In this document: positions 49,589 through 57,330 of the stretch, one piece after another
How the letters are laid out: each line of letters begins with the position of its first letter
How positions within the stretch are numbered: position 1 is the stretch's first letter
Assembly (NCBI GenBank): GCA_029261165.1
Contig: JAJDBV010000037.1
Span: 57,924 to 121,923 of the forward strand
Source of the DNA: Nitrospirota bacterium
Lineage (GTDB): Bacteria; Nitrospirota; Nitrospiria; SBBL01; JAADHI01
Direction: 5' to 3'
Length of the DNA stretch: 64,000 bases
The notes under the pieces: model-generated
Databases searched by the model: none
What the model saw: only the letters and a program-made list of their open reading frames with translations
What the model was told of the DNA's origin: nothing
Program-made: the position numbers and the translations under genes

Positions 49589-51094
49589 ATGGAAATTGAA
49601 TCCATAAAGCCCTTTCTCGCCACAATGATCCCTTTTGTCGGGGCTGTTTTGATCCTTGCTACCCGGAAGAATAGAAATATTCGGGAGGGATGTTCACTTG
49701 TGGCAGGGGTTCTGATGTTTTTTGTTGTTCTTGGCATGATCCCTTCAGTCCTTGATGGGAAAACCCTGCACTATACCCTCTTCACTTTTTGGCCGTCTGT
49801 TCCGATCGGCTTCCGAGTCGATGGCTTGGGGCTTCTCCTGGCGCTCGTCTCCTCTTTTACCTGGATCTTAACAAGCCTTTACTCCATTGGATATATGCGT
49901 GGTCTCAATGAGCATGCGCAGACCCGCTACTATTTCTTTTTTGCGGTTACACTGTTTGCGACACTAGGGGCGGCTTTTTCAAATAACTGGTTCACGCTCT
50001 TTCTCTTTTATGAACTGATTACCTTTTTTACCTACCCTCTGGTCGTACATCATGAAACAAAAGAGGCGTGGGCTGGAGGGAACAAGTATTTGTTGTATCT
50101 TATGGCCCCCTCAAAACTTTTCCTGGGGATTGCCATTATTTTAACCTATTACTACGCCGGAACACTTGATTTTAAGGCAAATGGCATTCTTCCAGTTGAT
50201 GCAGAATCCACCACCTTGACGATTATTTTTTTTCTCTATCTTTTTGGCATTGCAAAGGTGGCGATCATGCCTTTTTCTGCCTGGTTGCCGGCCTCCATGG
50301 TTGCGCCCACGCCAGTGAGTGCCCTGCTGCATGCGGTTGCGGTGGTCAACACCGGGGTATTCTGTGTTTTACGCGTGATCATCAATACCTTCGGCGTGGA
50401 CCTGATGAAGGCCCTGGAGATTGGATCGGTCGCGGTCTATATCGCCAGCTTCACCATTATTATGGCGTCGATCTATGCCTTGTCGAGGGATAATCTCAAG
50501 GAGCGAATTGCCTATTCGACGGTGAGTCAGCTTTCTTACATGGTATTGGGTGGGGTGCTCTTAACCTCTAGTGGGCTTACCGGCGGTATCATTCATATCG
50601 CAAATCACGCGATTGCGAAAATTACACTCTTTTTCTGTGCCGGTGCAATTTATGTGGCTACGAGAAAGACGGATATATCTCAATTGAATGGAATTGGGCG
50701 GCAGATGCCATGGACGATGACCGCATTTGCAATCGCAACACTCAGCATGATTGGCGTACCTCCCTCAGCCGGATTCTTAAGCAAGTGGTATTTGTCCTTG
50801 GGTGCGATTGAGGCCAATCAGGTTCCGATCATTTTTGTCCTGCTGGCAAGTGGTCTTTTAAATGCGGCTTATTTTATACCGATTGTACACCGAGCATTTT
50901 TTAAATCCCCGGATAAAGAATTGTCGTTTGCACTTGCAGGAGACAAGGATGGAGGAAGCATGGAGGCATCTGAGTTGCCCGTTAAAGAGCCGATGTTTTG
51001 TATCATTCCAATATGTGTGACAGCGGTGGTCTCCATTCTCTTGGGCATTTTTCCGAATCTGCTTCTTGATCTTATAAAACAGGTGACAGGATGA
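49589..51094 (+). CDS. Proton-antiporter-like membrane subunit A (NuoN/MrpD family)
   Basis: A 501-residue protein with about 14 transmembrane helices, of the proton-translocating NuoL/M/N, MrpA/D superfamily. The key proton-path residues of the family are kept: Glu 142 (FLFYELITFF), Lys 223 (FGIAKVAIMPFSAWLP), His 248, Lys 344 (NHAIAKITLFF) and Lys 399 (GFLSKWYLSLG). It is the first gene of a tight four-gene operon with a bd-like oxidase. It probably moves H+ or Na+ when driven by the redox partner. No complex I peripheral arm genes are near. Confidence 0.88.
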   Translation: MEIESIKPFLATMIPFVGAVLILATRKNRNIREGCSLVAGVLMFFVVLGMIPSVLDGKTLHYTLFTFWPSVPIGFRVDGLGLLLALVSSFTWILTSLYSIGYMRGLNEHAQTRYYFFFAVTLFATLGAAFSNNWFTLFLFYELITFFTYPLVVHHETKEAWAGGNKYLLYLMAPSKLFLGIAIILTYYYAGTLDFKANGILPVDAESTTLTIIFFLYLFGIAKVAIMPFSAWLPASMVAPTPVSALLHAVAVVNTGVFCVLRVIINTFGVDLMKALEIGSVAVYIASFTIIMASIYALSRDNLKERIAYSTVSQLSYMVLGGVLLTSSGLTGGIIHIANHAIAKITLFFCAGAIYVATRKTDISQLNGIGRQMPWTMTAFAIATLSMIGVPPSAGFLSKWYLSLGAIEANQVPIIFVLLASGLLNAAYFIPIVHRAFFKSPDKELSFALAGDKDGGSMEASELPVKEPMFCIIPICVTAVVSILLGIFPNLLLDLIKQVTG

Positions 51095-51348
51095 GTCTTG
51101 GCATTTTTCTGAAAAAGTATGGAGAAGATCCTGTTTTTTGCCGGAAAGCAAGGAAAGGATTTTATATTTTTCTCGGTCTTGTCGTAGGCAGTGATTTTTT
51201 TGTTCATCATGATCATGTGAATTTTTTATGGGATAAAATCCCGGGATGGTGGTCTTTTTTCGGGTTTATTTCAACTGTTGTGATGATTGTTCTCTCGAAG
51301 GCCATCGGGCATGCATGGCTCATGAAATCTGAGGATTATTATGATTGA
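51091..51348 (+). CDS. Small two-helix membrane subunit of the oxidase-antiporter operon
   Basis: An 85-residue protein with two transmembrane helices (about 24-38 and 54-76) joined by a His-rich loop, DFFVHHDHVNFLWDKIPGWW, and ending in KSEDYYD. It overlaps both neighbours (4 and 8 bases), so it is translationally coupled between the two antiporter subunits. I recall similar small proteins beside Mrp-like subunit D genes in Proteobacteria, annotated only as hypothetical. A linker subunit is inferred. Confidence 0.75.
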   Translation: MSLGIFLKKYGEDPVFCRKARKGFYIFLGLVVGSDFFVHHDHVNFLWDKIPGWWSFFGFISTVVMIVLSKAIGHAWLMKSEDYYD

Positions 51349-52876
51349 GTGGGTACAACCTTCCCTTTTCTTCTATGCTGGCGCAGCGATTCTTCCTTTT
51401 GTCAAAGGGAAAGGCCGCTCTATCCTGCTTCTTTCAATCCCGTTACTTGCTTTGCTCGCGATGCTTTCCGCGTCTCAGGGGATTCACGGGGTTGTTCCTT
51501 TCATCGGACAAGAACTGATCTTTGGGCGTGTCGACAAACTCAGCCTTGGATTTGGCGCGGTCTTCATGGTCAGTGCTTTTGCGAGCCTTGTTTTTGCGTT
51601 GCATGTGAAAGATTGTCGTGAGCATATTGCCGCCCTGCTCTATGTCGGCAGTGCCGTGGGTGCGATCTATGTCGGTGACCTCTTTTCATTTTTTCTGTTC
51701 TGGGAGATCTCTTCATTTGCATCTGTGTTTTTGATTTGGCTAAGGGGAGAAAAAGGGTCAAATGCTGCGGGCATGCGTTATATTATGGTCCATATTGCCG
51801 GGGGCCTTTTACTGTTTGGCGGGATTATTATTCATGTCGGGAGCGGGGGTGGAATCGCATTTAATGAGATGCCTCAAGCCGGATTAGGTCCGACCTTGAT
51901 GCTGATGGGCTTCCTGATTAATGCGGCAGTCCCGCCGGTTCATGCCTGGCTGGCGGATGCCTACCCAGAAGCCACGCTGACTGGGGTGATTTTTTTGAGT
52001 GTCTTTACGACGAAGACAGCGATTTATGCATTGATTCGTGGTTTTCCTGGAACACCCATCCTGATTGTTTTAGGGGCAATTATGGCTGTATATGGCGTGA
52101 TGTATGCGGTGAACGAAAATAATTGTCAAAGGGTGTGGTGTTACCATCTGATCAGTCAGAACGGATATATGGTGACCGGGATCGGTATCGGGACTGCACT
52201 GGGGCTTAATGGTGCGGTCGCCCTCGCCTTCACGAATATTATCTATAAGGCTTTGCTCATGATGGGCATCAGTTCAGTGACCACCATGACTGGCGGGCGT
52301 AAGCAGTCTGAGCTGGGAGGTCTGTATCGAAGCATGCCTTGGACCTTTCTTATGTTCGTAATTGGAGGTTTTGCCATCGCGGGGGTACCGCCTCTTATGG
52401 GGTTCGTGAGTAAATCGATTGTTGTTTCAGCGGCGGCTGAAACACATCAGGGCTGGGTCATATTAATGCTCATATTTGGTGCCTGCGGTACCTGGCTTCA
52501 CCCTCTGAAGCTCATTTATATGGTCTTTCTTGGGGAAGACAGAGGGAAAGACCGAAAGATTGAAGTGCAGGATCCCCCTGCAAACATGTTATGGGCGATG
52601 AGAATTCTTGCTTTTATCTGTGTCTTTTTCGGGTTTTTCCCGGGACTTCTCTACGCCATGTTTCCATATCCGATGGATTACCGCCCTTACACCTTGGGTC
52701 ATCTGGTTGAAGCCTTTCAGTATATGGGTTTTACGCTCTTGGTTTTTATGCTGTTCTTGAAGAAGTTGACGCCGGAAAATTATATCAGCCTGGATACAGA
52801 CTACATTTATAGAAAGGGAAGTTCCCTATTCATGTGGTTGGTCAATCGTCTCGCATTTTTAAGGCATGTTACATGA
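51341..52876 (+). CDS. Proton-antiporter-like membrane subunit B (NuoL/MrpD family)
   Basis: A 511-residue protein of the same superfamily as subunit A. Glu 122 (FFLFWEISSF), Lys 225 (TTKTAIYAL), Lys 303 (NIIYKALLMMG) and Lys 358 (GFVSKSIVVS) are conserved. At the usual mid-channel Lys position before the PxHxWL loop the sequence is FLINAAVPPVHAWLADAYPE, with Asn 194. A Lys 31 residues on may take its place. The stop overlaps the oxidase start (ATGA). Confidence 0.87.
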   Translation: MIEWVQPSLFFYAGAAILPFVKGKGRSILLLSIPLLALLAMLSASQGIHGVVPFIGQELIFGRVDKLSLGFGAVFMVSAFASLVFALHVKDCREHIAALLYVGSAVGAIYVGDLFSFFLFWEISSFASVFLIWLRGEKGSNAAGMRYIMVHIAGGLLLFGGIIIHVGSGGGIAFNEMPQAGLGPTLMLMGFLINAAVPPVHAWLADAYPEATLTGVIFLSVFTTKTAIYALIRGFPGTPILIVLGAIMAVYGVMYAVNENNCQRVWCYHLISQNGYMVTGIGIGTALGLNGAVALAFTNIIYKALLMMGISSVTTMTGGRKQSELGGLYRSMPWTFLMFVIGGFAIAGVPPLMGFVSKSIVVSAAAETHQGWVILMLIFGACGTWLHPLKLIYMVFLGEDRGKDRKIEVQDPPANMLWAMRILAFICVFFGFFPGLLYAMFPYPMDYRPYTLGHLVEAFQYMGFTLLVFMLFLKKLTPENYISLDTDYIYRKGSSLFMWLVNRLAFLRHVT

Positions 52877-55260
52877 GACCTTCAACGAAAGCGATCAAGA
52901 AACCCATTGTATGTGCAGTATTCCTCCTCATGGCGCTGTTCTTTCTTCCTTCGTCTGCTGCCCTTGCAGAGGCCAACACTTCTGTGAATTATCGCGATAT
53001 CGGTGGGATCGGAAGCCGCAATCTGATCTGGGTTTTATCCCAGATACATGTATTGTTCGGCGCATTTGTATTGGGTGTGCCTATCTTTGTCATCATTGTA
53101 GAAATAATCGGCATGATGACGGGAGAAAAACGATATGACCGCTTGGCCAAGGAATTTACAGATTTGATCGTGGCCTGTTTTGCGACGACGGCAACGCTTG
53201 GGATGCTTTTTCTTTTTGCGCTACTTGTTTTTTATCCTGAACTCATGAGAGTGATGGCGAGCATTTTTAAGCCGGCCTACTACGTCTATCTCGGCCTGTT
53301 TTTGGGAGAGACCGCCTCTATCTACTTCTACTGGTCTCGGTGGGAAAAATGGCAAAACCGTAAGGGACTCCATCTTTTTTGGGGAATAATGCTGAACCTC
53401 TTCGGGTTTGCGGTGATGTGTCTTCCGAGTGGCTTCCTCTCATTTCAGGCCAGCCCGGTTGTCTTGCATCCAGATTTTGGGGCTTGGGAAAGAGCTTGGA
53501 CTGCCATGAACAACCCCACATGGTGGCCGATAAATATTCATAGAATTGTGGGGAATATTGTCCTGGGAGGCTTTGTCTGCGGCGCGTATGCCGGGGTTGC
53601 GTATTTGGGGGCAAAGACACAGGAAGAGCGAGAGCATTACGACTGGATGGGATATACCGGGAATTTTATCGGGGTCTTCGGACTCCTTCCGATGCCTTTT
53701 GCGGGTTATTACCTGATGCGCGAAGTCTATGAGTACAATCAGCAGATGGGGATTACCCTGATGGGAGGAATCCTCTCCTGGCTTTTTATCCTCCAGGCGA
53801 CTCTCATCGGGGTCATTTTTGTTGGGGCAAACTATTACTTCTGGCAAGGTATTGCCTATCGAACGCACGCTGCCCCCAAATATAAGAAGGCGATCATCAT
53901 GATGCTGGTCGTATTGGTCGGCTCTTTTGCGGTCTGGCTGACGCCCCATTCCCTGGTTGCCAGTATCACCGAGGAAAGAGCGATGGGTGGGTCGCATCAC
54001 CCGCTCCTTGGGGTATTCGGCGTAATGTCGGCCAAGTTGACCGCCGTGAATTTGATGATCTTAACGACTTTCATCTGCTTTATCCTCTACTGGCGCGCAG
54101 ACAAGGTAGTGACGGTTAAATGGGGTAAGGCGGCCAATATTTGTACCGTTGTCCTGATTACTTTGGCGGTCATATTCATTATTTGGCTGGGGGTTTATGG
54201 CTATTTTGTTCCATCTGTGTATCGTGTGAATGTTCTTTCTGTGGTTCAGGTGCTCGCCGTTCTCTTTGTCCTGTTTACAATCACGCCGCTGACCGCCCTT
54301 TCTCTCAGCTCGGCAAAACTGACGCATGAGATGCGTTGGGGGATTATGCCGAAGCGCTCCCAATATGCCCTGGTGATCAATGCGGTCTTCGTCGTAGTAA
54401 CTATGTCCATGATGGGATATGCCCGTTCCGCATCACGCGTACACTGGCATATCTATGGTGTGCTGGAGGATATCTCCCCCTATGGGTACACTCCCACCTT
54501 AGGGGTCGCTTCTTTTCTCTTTGTGGTGAACACAGCTATTTTCTTTGTTTTAGTGGGGATTGTTTTTTGGACTTCACATGCGATACGTCACAATCGATTT
54601 TCCACACGCTATTTTTTTATTCCTTCTGTCTTGATGTATCTTGTTGATCTGTTTCTTGAACCCCGAGAAGAGACTGCAAAGGCGATCGGGTATCCCCGTT
54701 TTGTTATTCCGAAGGTCATTGCCGTTGTCGGCGTATTTTTATTCGCCTACGCCTACCTTGGCTACCAGGTTCCACAGAAAGTTGGATTGCCTCCGGAAAA
54801 GAAGGACTTGGATCTAACGAAGATCAAGACCCGGGATGATCTGGTTCAGGTCGGACAAGATATTTTTTATAGTAAAGGCCAGTGTGCTTTGTGTCACGCG
54901 ATTGGTGCGGGCGCGGGCAGATGTCCTAATCTGTCAGGTGTCGGCGAGCGCTTGACGCGTGAGTTTATATATGAAACGCTGACGAAACCGGAAGCCTATG
55001 TCAAATTGGACTTTTATACTGTAAAACCCGTTGATTATCCAGCGCACATGCCGATCATCAGTGAACGACCCATTGGGCTCTCAGAGCAGGAGCTTCTTAC
55101 CGTCATTGCATTCATCCAAAGCAATGGAGGGAAAGTGACGGTGTCGCCGGAGGAGTTGGCTATGAAGCCAGATGATTTAGAATCAATCCCGGAGGTGGAA
55201 CCGTCTGAGAGGATTGAAGAAGATCCCGGGGCGTCTCCGGAAGATCCAAGGCCTAGCTGA
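52873..55260 (+). CDS. Cytochrome bd-like oxidase subunit I with C-terminal cytochrome c domain
   Basis: 795 residues from ATG 52873. A hydrophobic N-terminus (about 11-33, signal-like) is followed by about 13-14 helices of CydA-like type and then a periplasmic cytochrome c. Candidate heme ligands are His 59 (LSQIHVLFGAFVLGVP) and His 223 (PINIHRIVGNIVLGGF), with Glu 146 (LFLGETASIYFYW) near the active-site position of CydA. The Q-loop of canonical quinol oxidases is not evident. The tail has CALCH (671-675) and an axial-type Met in HMPII. No CydB gene is present. Electrons probably enter through cytochrome c rather than quinol. The longer frame from 52834 lies inside the preceding gene. Confidence 0.82.
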   Translation: MRPSTKAIKKPIVCAVFLLMALFFLPSSAALAEANTSVNYRDIGGIGSRNLIWVLSQIHVLFGAFVLGVPIFVIIVEIIGMMTGEKRYDRLAKEFTDLIVACFATTATLGMLFLFALLVFYPELMRVMASIFKPAYYVYLGLFLGETASIYFYWSRWEKWQNRKGLHLFWGIMLNLFGFAVMCLPSGFLSFQASPVVLHPDFGAWERAWTAMNNPTWWPINIHRIVGNIVLGGFVCGAYAGVAYLGAKTQEEREHYDWMGYTGNFIGVFGLLPMPFAGYYLMREVYEYNQQMGITLMGGILSWLFILQATLIGVIFVGANYYFWQGIAYRTHAAPKYKKAIIMMLVVLVGSFAVWLTPHSLVASITEERAMGGSHHPLLGVFGVMSAKLTAVNLMILTTFICFILYWRADKVVTVKWGKAANICTVVLITLAVIFIIWLGVYGYFVPSVYRVNVLSVVQVLAVLFVLFTITPLTALSLSSAKLTHEMRWGIMPKRSQYALVINAVFVVVTMSMMGYARSASRVHWHIYGVLEDISPYGYTPTLGVASFLFVVNTAIFFVLVGIVFWTSHAIRHNRFSTRYFFIPSVLMYLVDLFLEPREETAKAIGYPRFVIPKVIAVVGVFLFAYAYLGYQVPQKVGLPPEKKDLDLTKIKTRDDLVQVGQDIFYSKGQCALCHAIGAGAGRCPNLSGVGERLTREFIYETLTKPEAYVKLDFYTVKPVDYPAHMPIISERPIGLSEQELLTVIAFIQSNGGKVTVSPEELAMKPDDLESIPEVEPSERIEEDPGASPEDPRPS

Positions 55261-55411
55261 CAAATGATAAACTCTATGAGCCGCTTCAGATTGGTGTTTG
55301 CGGTGTCAATTTTTTTCGAAAATGTGAACACGCATCCGACCTTTAAAGTGCCCTTTTTACGCGCTTTCCTTGATTTTACGTGGCGGAGATATATGTCTTG
55401 TATAGAGGAAA

Positions 55412-55420
55412 TGTTATAAT
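55412..55420 (+). promoter_or_regulatory. Extended -10 promoter of cupredoxin-cytochrome c operon
   Basis: TGTTATAAT, an extended -10 element with a perfect TATAAT; no clear -35. It lies about 112 bases upstream of the cupredoxin start. Confidence 0.45.
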
Positions 55421-55472
55421 AATCCATAAGAGAGCGGGTCTTTATCGTGCGGTAAGGGGAAACATCGTTAAC

Positions 55473-55487
55473 TGGATGATACATTGC
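55473..55487 (+). promoter_or_regulatory. Possible sigma-54 promoter of cupredoxin-cytochrome c operon
   Basis: TGGATGATACATTGC has exact GG-N10-GC spacing and a consensus TTGC, with an imperfect -24 box. The ATG is 45 bases downstream. A sigma-54 activator gene lies 1.8 kb further on. Confidence 0.35.
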
Positions 55488-55531
55488 GTAGAATCTGGTT
55501 GAAGATATTAACAATAAAAAACGAGGCTAAG

Positions 55532-55948
55532 ATGAAGGTAAAGATTCAAGGGATTGTGCTGACGATGCTAATGGTAACCGCAGCTTTTTTCATATTACCA
55601 AATTCCCTAATGGCACAAGCTTCTCGGTTTGAAGTCATCATTAAAGTAGATGAAGAAGGCTTTTATGATGCAGATGGCAGGCCCTTCGATAATCTCATAG
55701 AGGTTCCTAAGGAACGATCGATAAAACTCATATTCGAACACGTCGGAGAACCAGGAGTAGAGCATGCGTTTGTCCTCCTGTTTGATTCTGAGGAAGAGAT
55801 CGAAAGTGGAACGATTTCCAATCTAAACAGGCGCACACACATTGAATTTAAGTCCGGCGACAAAGGCGAAACATATGACGTATTTTGTGTTATCGTCGAT
55901 TGTGATGGCATGGAACACCTCACGGATCTTGTCATCAGGGCAATCTAA
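55532..55948 (+). CDS. Exported cupredoxin-like protein with an unusual two-cysteine site
   Basis: 138 residues from ATG 55532, with a signal peptide (about 1-28, ending LMAQA) and one cupredoxin-like domain. The ligand region is unusual: VEHAF supplies His 78, and FCVIVDCDGMEHL has Cys 119, Cys 124, Met 127 and His 129. In simple blue copper proteins a His follows Cys at about this distance. Here it is a second Cys, reminiscent of CuA (C-x3-C-x3-H-x2-M) but with different spacing. It probably donates electrons to, or is a subunit of, the adjacent oxidase. Confidence 0.7.
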   Translation: MKVKIQGIVLTMLMVTAAFFILPNSLMAQASRFEVIIKVDEEGFYDADGRPFDNLIEVPKERSIKLIFEHVGEPGVEHAFVLLFDSEEEIESGTISNLNRRTHIEFKSGDKGETYDVFCVIVDCDGMEHLTDLVIRAI

Positions 55949-55975
55949 GCGAGCCTTATCACTCCAAAGGAAATA

Positions 55976-56503
55976 ATGTCCAAAAAAAATATTATTTTTG
56001 TCCTTGGCATCGCAACAATGGTGTTCATGTTAAGTCAGGGGTGGGTCTTTGCTGCTGATGAGAAGATAAAACCTTTGAAGCCGGTCCCGAAGGCCTACGC
56101 CAATAAACACATGCCCAGGGGATGGTGGACGGACCTGAAGATCATTAAAGAAGGGGAACTGATTTTTCATACGACCGTTCTGGAGTATGAGTTTAAGAGA
56201 AAGAAGAGAATGGCAAAAGAGGGCTGTTCGACTTGTCACGGCATTGATCCAAAAAAAGATCGCCCCAAGAAACGGGGCTCACCTGATTTTCGGATTAGTG
56301 AACGAGTAAATCGTTTCTCAGACAGTTATTGGTTTTGGAGGATTTTTGAAGGTGTTGCGAAAACCCGCATGCCTGCCTGGAAGGAGAAGCTCTCTGAAGA
56401 AGATATTTGGAAAGTGATTGCGTATCAACACACATGGTCACATGGGAACAAACCCGCAGAGCATGATCATAAAGAAATTGAACACTCCGTTGAGAAGCGA
56501 TAA
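55976..56503 (+). CDS. Periplasmic monoheme cytochrome c
   Basis: A 175-residue protein with signal peptide (ending VFAAD), heme motif CSTCH (84-88) and likely axial Met 132 (KTRMPAWKEKLSEEDIWKVI), class I type. The spacing between CxxCH and Met is typical. It is very basic around the heme. It follows the cupredoxin by 27 bases and overlaps mobA. It is a probable electron donor for the bd-like oxidase. Confidence 0.85.
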   Translation: MSKKNIIFVLGIATMVFMLSQGWVFAADEKIKPLKPVPKAYANKHMPRGWWTDLKIIKEGELIFHTTVLEYEFKRKKRMAKEGCSTCHGIDPKKDRPKKRGSPDFRISERVNRFSDSYWFWRIFEGVAKTRMPAWKEKLSEEDIWKVIAYQHTWSHGNKPAEHDHKEIEHSVEKR

Positions 56504-57125
56504 ATCAATAGACCTGCAAGATGGGATAACTGGCGTCGTTTTGGCCGGAGGGAAAGGACGCCGGATAGGAGGAGAAAAGGCCTTTGTTCAACTGGCAGGA
56601 AGAACCCTCATTCGGCGCGTAATTGACCTTCTTTCCGAGGTCTTCTCCGAGGTGATCGTTGTGGCCGATAACATTGGCCGATTCCGGGAACTTCCCTGTC
56701 GGTGCCTGGTGGACCGGCTCCCGGGATTAGGCCCGATCGGGGGGATTGAGACAGCGCTCCGAGCCACATCAAGAGAGGCTGTTTTTGTGGTGGCCTGTGA
56801 CATGCCTTTTATCAACCCTGAGATTATTCAATTGATGATCAAGCGCGCGGCGGGGGTTGATCTGGTGATTCCTTCCCTCCCAGATGGACTCCACCCTCTC
56901 CATGCGTACTATGCCCGAACCTGTCTGTCGTCCATTGACGCACAAATCAAGGCGGGTGATCTTGGCCCGCATTCCCTTCCGCAACGTGTCAGGAGCATCC
57001 TTTTTCAAAAAGAATCGTTTCTTGAACGAGACCCACTCTTCCGTTCGGTGATGAATATCAATACACCCTCAGACTTGGTGTTGGCCCATCGACTCCTGGA
57101 AGAGAAACAACCGTCAGCCGAGTGA
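56463..57125 (+). CDS. mobA: Molybdenum cofactor guanylyltransferase
   Basis: About 220 residues. GVVLAGGKGRRIGGEKAFVQ is the nucleotide-binding signature, followed by VDRLPGLGPIGGIETAL and VVACDMPFINPEIIQLM. MobA attaches GMP to molybdopterin for DMSO-reductase-family enzymes. The start is uncertain (ATG 56463, or TTG codons up to 56487). It overlaps the cytochrome c gene and is probably co-transcribed. It implies a Mo-bisMGD enzyme elsewhere in the genome. Confidence 0.9.
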   Translation: MIIKKLNTPLRSDKSIDLQDGITGVVLAGGKGRRIGGEKAFVQLAGRTLIRRVIDLLSEVFSEVIVVADNIGRFRELPCRCLVDRLPGLGPIGGIETALRATSREAVFVVACDMPFINPEIIQLMIKRAAGVDLVIPSLPDGLHPLHAYYARTCLSSIDAQIKAGDLGPHSLPQRVRSILFQKESFLERDPLFRSVMNINTPSDLVLAHRLLEEKQPSAE

Positions 57126-57207
57126 ACACACATAGCGAGCTAAAAAATGAGAGGTTTACTCTTTTTCCGAAAGGAACATCTTTTTCTCTCCGGGTGGAGT
57201 TCTTCAG
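57126..57207 (+). repeat. Dispersed repeat family B, copy 3 (weak)
   Basis: Shares CATAGCGAGC, GAGAGGTTTACT and GGGTGGAGTTCTTCA with copies 1 and 2, with shorter and more diverged intervening sequence. It separates mobA from the regulator gene. Confidence 0.4.
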
Positions 57208-57330
57208 CAGGCCTCCTTGTTCTTATGCCTTTGATCTTGAGTCTTGATTTTTATTCGTATTTATTATAAGATTCATAACTAGTAGAAGGTGGATGATGTG
57301 ATTCCGTTGTCCGATATGTCGTAGGGATTT

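Noticed and set aside
49589..52876. Complex I (NADH dehydrogenase) operon
   Set aside because: Only antiporter-like subunits are present; NuoA-K and the peripheral arm genes are absent.
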